This document shows positions 31,656 to 34,269 of a stretch of DNA of 34,269 bases, one piece after another. The notes below the pieces were generated by a model, which was not told the DNA's origin, did no database searches, and saw only the letters and a list, made by a program, of their open reading frames with translations. The stretch comes from Candidatus Saccharimonadota bacterium (GTDB taxonomy: Bacteria; Patescibacteriota; Saccharimonadia; Saccharimonadales; Saccharimonadaceae). Position 1 is the stretch's first letter; every line of letters starts with the position of its first letter. The DNA lies in NCBI GenBank assembly GCA_028289185.1, contig JAQGGV010000036.1:1-34269 (forward strand). Direction: 5' to 3'. Position numbers and translations under genes: made by a program.

Positions 31656-33026
31656 CTATGCGTTAACCGCGCTATCACCGCCCCATTTCGGCCAATTTGC
31701 CGGTGGTGGGGTATGGCTTGATCCACACTCAGAGTGGAGGCTGTCGTGTTTTAACCCAAGCGTTTGCAGGAATTTATCGACATCAACACCGCTATTCGAG
31801 GGGAAACTACCTCCACATATCGATTTATTATAGTCACTCCACTCCACATATCCCGTTCCCCCACCCCCCGAAGCCCAACCCGTTTCCAGTTCTGTGCCGT
31901 GGTCTTGGTAGTCACATATTGATTTGTTCGTGTCGACAGTATCACCTACCTTTACCGTGGGTGTGCAATCCTCAGCAATGTACATAAATAGGTCTTTCGC
32001 TTTACCGGATGTTATCTTGTATTTGACGTACGCGCCGGGGCTTCCGGGCCACCCTGATCCACTCGCATCAACGAGGACAATCTGGGCCGGGCAGGCGGCG
32101 TAAATCGGCCCCGACCCCCCTGTGCCACCATAGTCGTAGCCACCGTCAATGCGTGAAACGCTAGAGTTCTTTAGGTCGCGGAAAGGGTTTTTACATTCGC
32201 CGTTGTCCGCAGCCACACTATCACACGACGAACCTGACGAAGCGGCTGAGCTTGTTGCGCTGCTAGTGCTGCTCGTGGGACTGATGCTGCCACCTACTCC
32301 CGCCGGTAGCGACTGGCCGTTAACGATTTCGTTATATATATCCGTCGCGTTTTTTTCACGATTGTTATTACCGTTTGCTTGGTCCGTTGATACTTCGTAA
32401 TCATGGTCAAAGATAAGCGCATCCTGCGATGCAGGCTGGCCTTTCATTTTATTAAGCATAGGGCCGTAGCTTTGATCTAATTCCTGCCAAGCGTATTCCA
32501 ATTGCGCGCCTAGGCAGTCTGCTGGCTTGCCCTGAGCAGCGATAAAAGCCTTGGCTTTGGTGATACGGTCGCCACACCACTGGGCAATGCCAAACGCTGC
32601 AGATGACCCACAGCCTGACCCTCCCGCGACGTAGGAGTTTAAATTACTTTCCTGGCGCCAGTTGCCCATAATACCGGCTGCTGCATTTGCGGCATCGTCT
32701 TTACTAAAGCCTTTTTTGACCAACTGGCCGGTCAAGTAATCCCATATTTGCTGTTCGTTCGCCTTGTCATTGCCACCCTTGTTACCGCAACCACCAGCGT
32801 CACCATTGCCGACTGAAGCGTCACTACTTGAGCCCGATGAGCTACAACTATGATCGTAGTACAGGACATCGTTTGTTTCGCGATACCTGCGTTCTAGATC
32901 GTCAGCCGATGCAGTTGCCGAGGGGGCCACGGCGTGCGCCAGTGGCGATAGACCGGCATTGAGTAGGCACGCCAAAAGCAGTGTCGCCATCCGGAAACGG
33001 CGAAACAATTTGTCAAACTTTATCAT
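31656..33026 (-). CDS. Secreted phage-tail-type lysozyme with metal-less M23-like domain
   Basis: A 456-residue protein with a signal peptide (about 1-33), then VLYYDHSC at 54-61 and a Ser/Gly linker. Residues ~90-245 are a phage-tail lysozyme domain with GIMGNWRQESNL (candidate catalytic Glu126) and AFGIAQWCGDR. After a Ser/Thr linker, residues ~285-400 resemble an M23 beta-fold (RIDGGYDYGG, IYAACPAQIVLV, YIAEDCTPTVKVGDTV, ELETGWA). The zinc-binding His residues are absent, so this part probably binds rather than cuts. Many Cys residues suggest disulfides. The start overlaps the previous stop by four bases. It is a paralogue of the protein at 24478 with a different C-terminal domain. Confidence 0.8.
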   Translation of the reverse strand: MIKFDKLFRRFRMATLLLACLLNAGLSPLAHAVAPSATASADDLERRYRETNDVLYYDHSCSSSGSSSDASVGNGDAGGCGNKGGNDKANEQQIWDYLTGQLVKKGFSKDDAANAAAGIMGNWRQESNLNSYVAGGSGCGSSAAFGIAQWCGDRITKAKAFIAAQGKPADCLGAQLEYAWQELDQSYGPMLNKMKGQPASQDALIFDHDYEVSTDQANGNNNREKNATDIYNEIVNGQSLPAGVGGSISPTSSTSSATSSAASSGSSCDSVAADNGECKNPFRDLKNSSVSRIDGGYDYGGTGGSGPIYAACPAQIVLVDASGSGWPGSPGAYVKYKITSGKAKDLFMYIAEDCTPTVKVGDTVDTNKSICDYQDHGTELETGWASGGGGTGYVEWSDYNKSICGGSFPSNSGVDVDKFLQTLGLKHDSLHSECGSSHTPPPANWPKWGGDSAVNA

Positions 33027-33520
33027 AACGCCTTCCTGACTGCATCTGGCAGCGAAATGTACTGCGGCGGAAAGTCCGTACCGGGCCCAGCGACGACCGT
33101 CAGTGGGCTATTTGCGTTGCCTGTCTGTTGGAATATAACCTTGTTCGGCTCGGTACCCGTTTTAGTGACGGTGACGACAAACCATCCAGGTAGCGGCTCC
33201 TTGATATCGGTTATTCCGAATCGCACTTGGCCGTCTGCATCGGCAGCAACACCGTTAGTCTGTAGGATCGCATTGTAATAATCCTGTGTTGTGGGTGGCG
33301 CCTGGGCGACGGTTGCTTGGCTGCTGTTAGCGCCGGAATTGGTCGTGGACTGCGCGCCTGCACTACTATTCGGAACGACTGTTTCACCCTGTTTCACGAC
33401 TGATTTTGTGGGCGTGTCGAACTTTTGGCCCGCAGTTTTTTGTAGTAGAAAATAACCAATGATAGCAACGAGGATAGCTATTCCTATAGCGCCGATGATG
33501 ATAAGTCGTTTTCTATCCAT
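33023..33520 (-). CDS. Small membrane-anchored extracytoplasmic protein, unknown function
   Basis: A 165-residue protein from the ATG at 33520, four bases after the previous stop. A start at 33652 would overlap that gene by 128 bases, so I reject it. A basic N terminus (MDRKR) and one helix (~6-27) are followed by a Ser/Thr/Asn/Gln-rich linker (about 40-75). A compact ~90-residue domain follows (FGITDIKEPLPGWFVVTVTKTG, ending PPQYISLPDAVRKAL). No family is recognised. The plan resembles the small protein at 23349, but similarity in sequence is slight. Confidence 0.75.
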   Translation of the reverse strand: MDRKRLIIIGAIGIAILVAIIGYFLLQKTAGQKFDTPTKSVVKQGETVVPNSSAGAQSTTNSGANSSQATVAQAPPTTQDYYNAILQTNGVAADADGQVRFGITDIKEPLPGWFVVTVTKTGTEPNKVIFQQTGNANSPLTVVAGPGTDFPPQYISLPDAVRKAL

Positions 33521-33524
33521 AGTT

Positions 33525-34269
33525 TTATACCGACACCGTTCCGCCCTTGAATCGTAGGACAAAACTACCGTTCCCCTGTTCATTACCAGGCGAGGGACCA
33601 AAACCAGGACCGCAACCCGTGGTGTGGGATCCAACCGTAGAGAACTTGCCACCGTTTACACCCGTGATAACTTCAACGTGTGCGTCGCACCTGATAGCCA
33701 TGTCACCGGGTTGGGCTTGTGCCTGCGGGATCTTTTCATAGAATTTTTTTGGTCCGCTGGCGTCGGCGCACATATCCTGCGTGGACATTGACCCCGTATC
33801 GGTGCCCGTTGCCTGGTAGACAACAGCCCTTGTGAAGCCCGAGCAGTCGACGCCATTTTCGGGCCCAGCAAAATGGGCAGCAATGCGCCGTTGCAAATCC
33901 GCGAGATCCCCGTGGCCACCGCCGTCGGTGTAGCAGGCTTGATACTGCCCGCCCCATCCACCCATAGCCGCTGCTTCTTGGGCAATATTCCCTGTTGGCG
34001 CAGTACTGCTGGCGGCGCTGTTTGCTTCGGGTGTTTTGTCGGTACAACTTTTTACGCGTTTGGATGTGGCGTACTGCACGTAGCACCAGTTGTAATACGT
34101 CGCATAACTGTCCATCGTCGGGTTTGATTGCGCACACTTTGAGCCATCAGTCCAGTCATAATTATCGGCGGTTATCGACGCGGTTGATGATCCAATTGGC
34201 ATTATGCCCTTTCCGTCATCCGCAGTTCGCTGTGTACAGTACTTAACGTAGTTATCGAACTCGGAATCG
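33525..34269 (-). CDS. NlpC/P60-type cysteine peptidase, N-terminal part outside the window
   Basis: The frame is open to the right edge, so the ATG at 34202 is probably internal; about 247 residues are visible. The last ~130 residues are an NlpC/P60-like domain: nucleophile Cys in GVDCSGFTRAV, then QAQPGDMAIRCDAHVEVITG with the catalytic His. Upstream is a Cys-rich region with YDWTDGSKCAQSNPTMDSYATYYNWCYVQ. The domain cleaves peptidoglycan stem peptides in known members. It is the first visible gene of the second wall cassette, and the next gene starts four bases after its stop. Confidence 0.78.
   Translation of the reverse strand, partial: DSEFDNYVKYCTQRTADDGKGIMPIGSSTASITADNYDWTDGSKCAQSNPTMDSYATYYNWCYVQYATSKRVKSCTDKTPEANSAASSTAPTGNIAQEAAAMGGWGGQYQACYTDGGGHGDLADLQRRIAAHFAGPENGVDCSGFTRAVVYQATGTDTGSMSTQDMCADASGPKKFYEKIPQAQAQPGDMAIRCDAHVEVITGVNGGKFSTVGSHTTGCGPGFGPSPGNEQGNGSFVLRFKGGTVSV

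Noticed and set aside
33521-33652. N-terminal extension of the small anchored protein at 33023
   Set aside because: It overlaps the NlpC/P60 gene by over 100 bases and hides the typical basic-then-helix start at 33520.
1-34269. CRISPR arrays, tRNA or rRNA genes, insertion sequences
   Set aside because: I saw no regularly spaced repeats, no tRNA cloverleaf with CCA or T-loop in context, no rRNA segments and no transposase.
1-34269. Alternative genetic code with TGA as glycine or tryptophan
   Set aside because: Genes such as sucC, yidC, and the GT2 at 510 end at TGA in tight overlaps with the next start, so TGA is a stop.

Overview
The window looks like a chromosomal segment from a Candidate Phyla Radiation bacterium, most likely Candidatus Saccharibacteria (TM7). 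This assignment is an inference. It rests on the compact gene packing, a standard bacterial replication-origin block with TGA used as a stop codon (which argues against Gracilibacteria/SR1), a dense set of envelope glycosyltransferases, and long operons of secreted, membrane-anchored wall-active proteins (phage-tail lysozyme, NlpC/P60 and M23-like domains, PEGA proteins) with few close matches elsewhere.

Layout. (1) 1-4450, plus strand: the end of an acyltransferase-3 gene, a polyprenyl-phosphate glycosyltransferase (GT2) and two polytopic GT-C-like membrane proteins. (2) 4457-11862, minus strand: an apparent glycan operon reading cupin mannose-6-phosphate isomerase, ABC-2 permease (Wzm-like), ATPase with a C-terminal cargo domain (Wzt-like), one GT2 and three GT4 enzymes. 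(3) 11919-17046, plus strand: an OpgC-like membrane acyltransferase, succinyl-CoA ligase beta and alpha subunits, a second polyprenyl-phosphate GT2 and a GT4. (4) 17141-23365: the origin block, with rpmH, rnpA, yidC and jag on the minus strand and dnaA, dnaN and recF on the plus strand. DnaA-box clusters lie on both sides of dnaA. (5) 23349-28733, minus strand: four linked genes encoding a large membrane protein with a degenerate M23 domain, a lysozyme plus NlpC/P60 hydrolase, a PEGA protein and a small membrane-anchored protein. (6) 28853-30249, plus strand: an FTR1-like membrane protein and a second membrane protein. (7) 30218 to the right edge, minus strand: a second four-gene wall cassette with a similar domain inventory.

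How the parts fit. Regions 1-3 can be read as one surface-glycan system. The GT2 enzymes would make lipid-linked sugars for the GT-C proteins, the GT4/GT2 operon would build a chain exported by Wzm/Wzt, and the acyltransferases would decorate it. Regions 5 and 7 are probably two related envelope-remodelling or secretion-associated cassettes; I cannot prove they belong to a type IV secretion system from this window alone.

Most notable signals: good -10 hexamers sit only 6-12 bases before the start codon of several operon-leading genes, suggesting leaderless or near-leaderless transcription. A 123-bp imperfect palindrome lies inside the rpmH-dnaA origin region. A duplicated double-hairpin element follows rpmH and jag. 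The M23 domain of the large protein has lost two of its three zinc ligands. A short motif (LxYDxxC) follows the signal peptide in both lysozyme paralogues.
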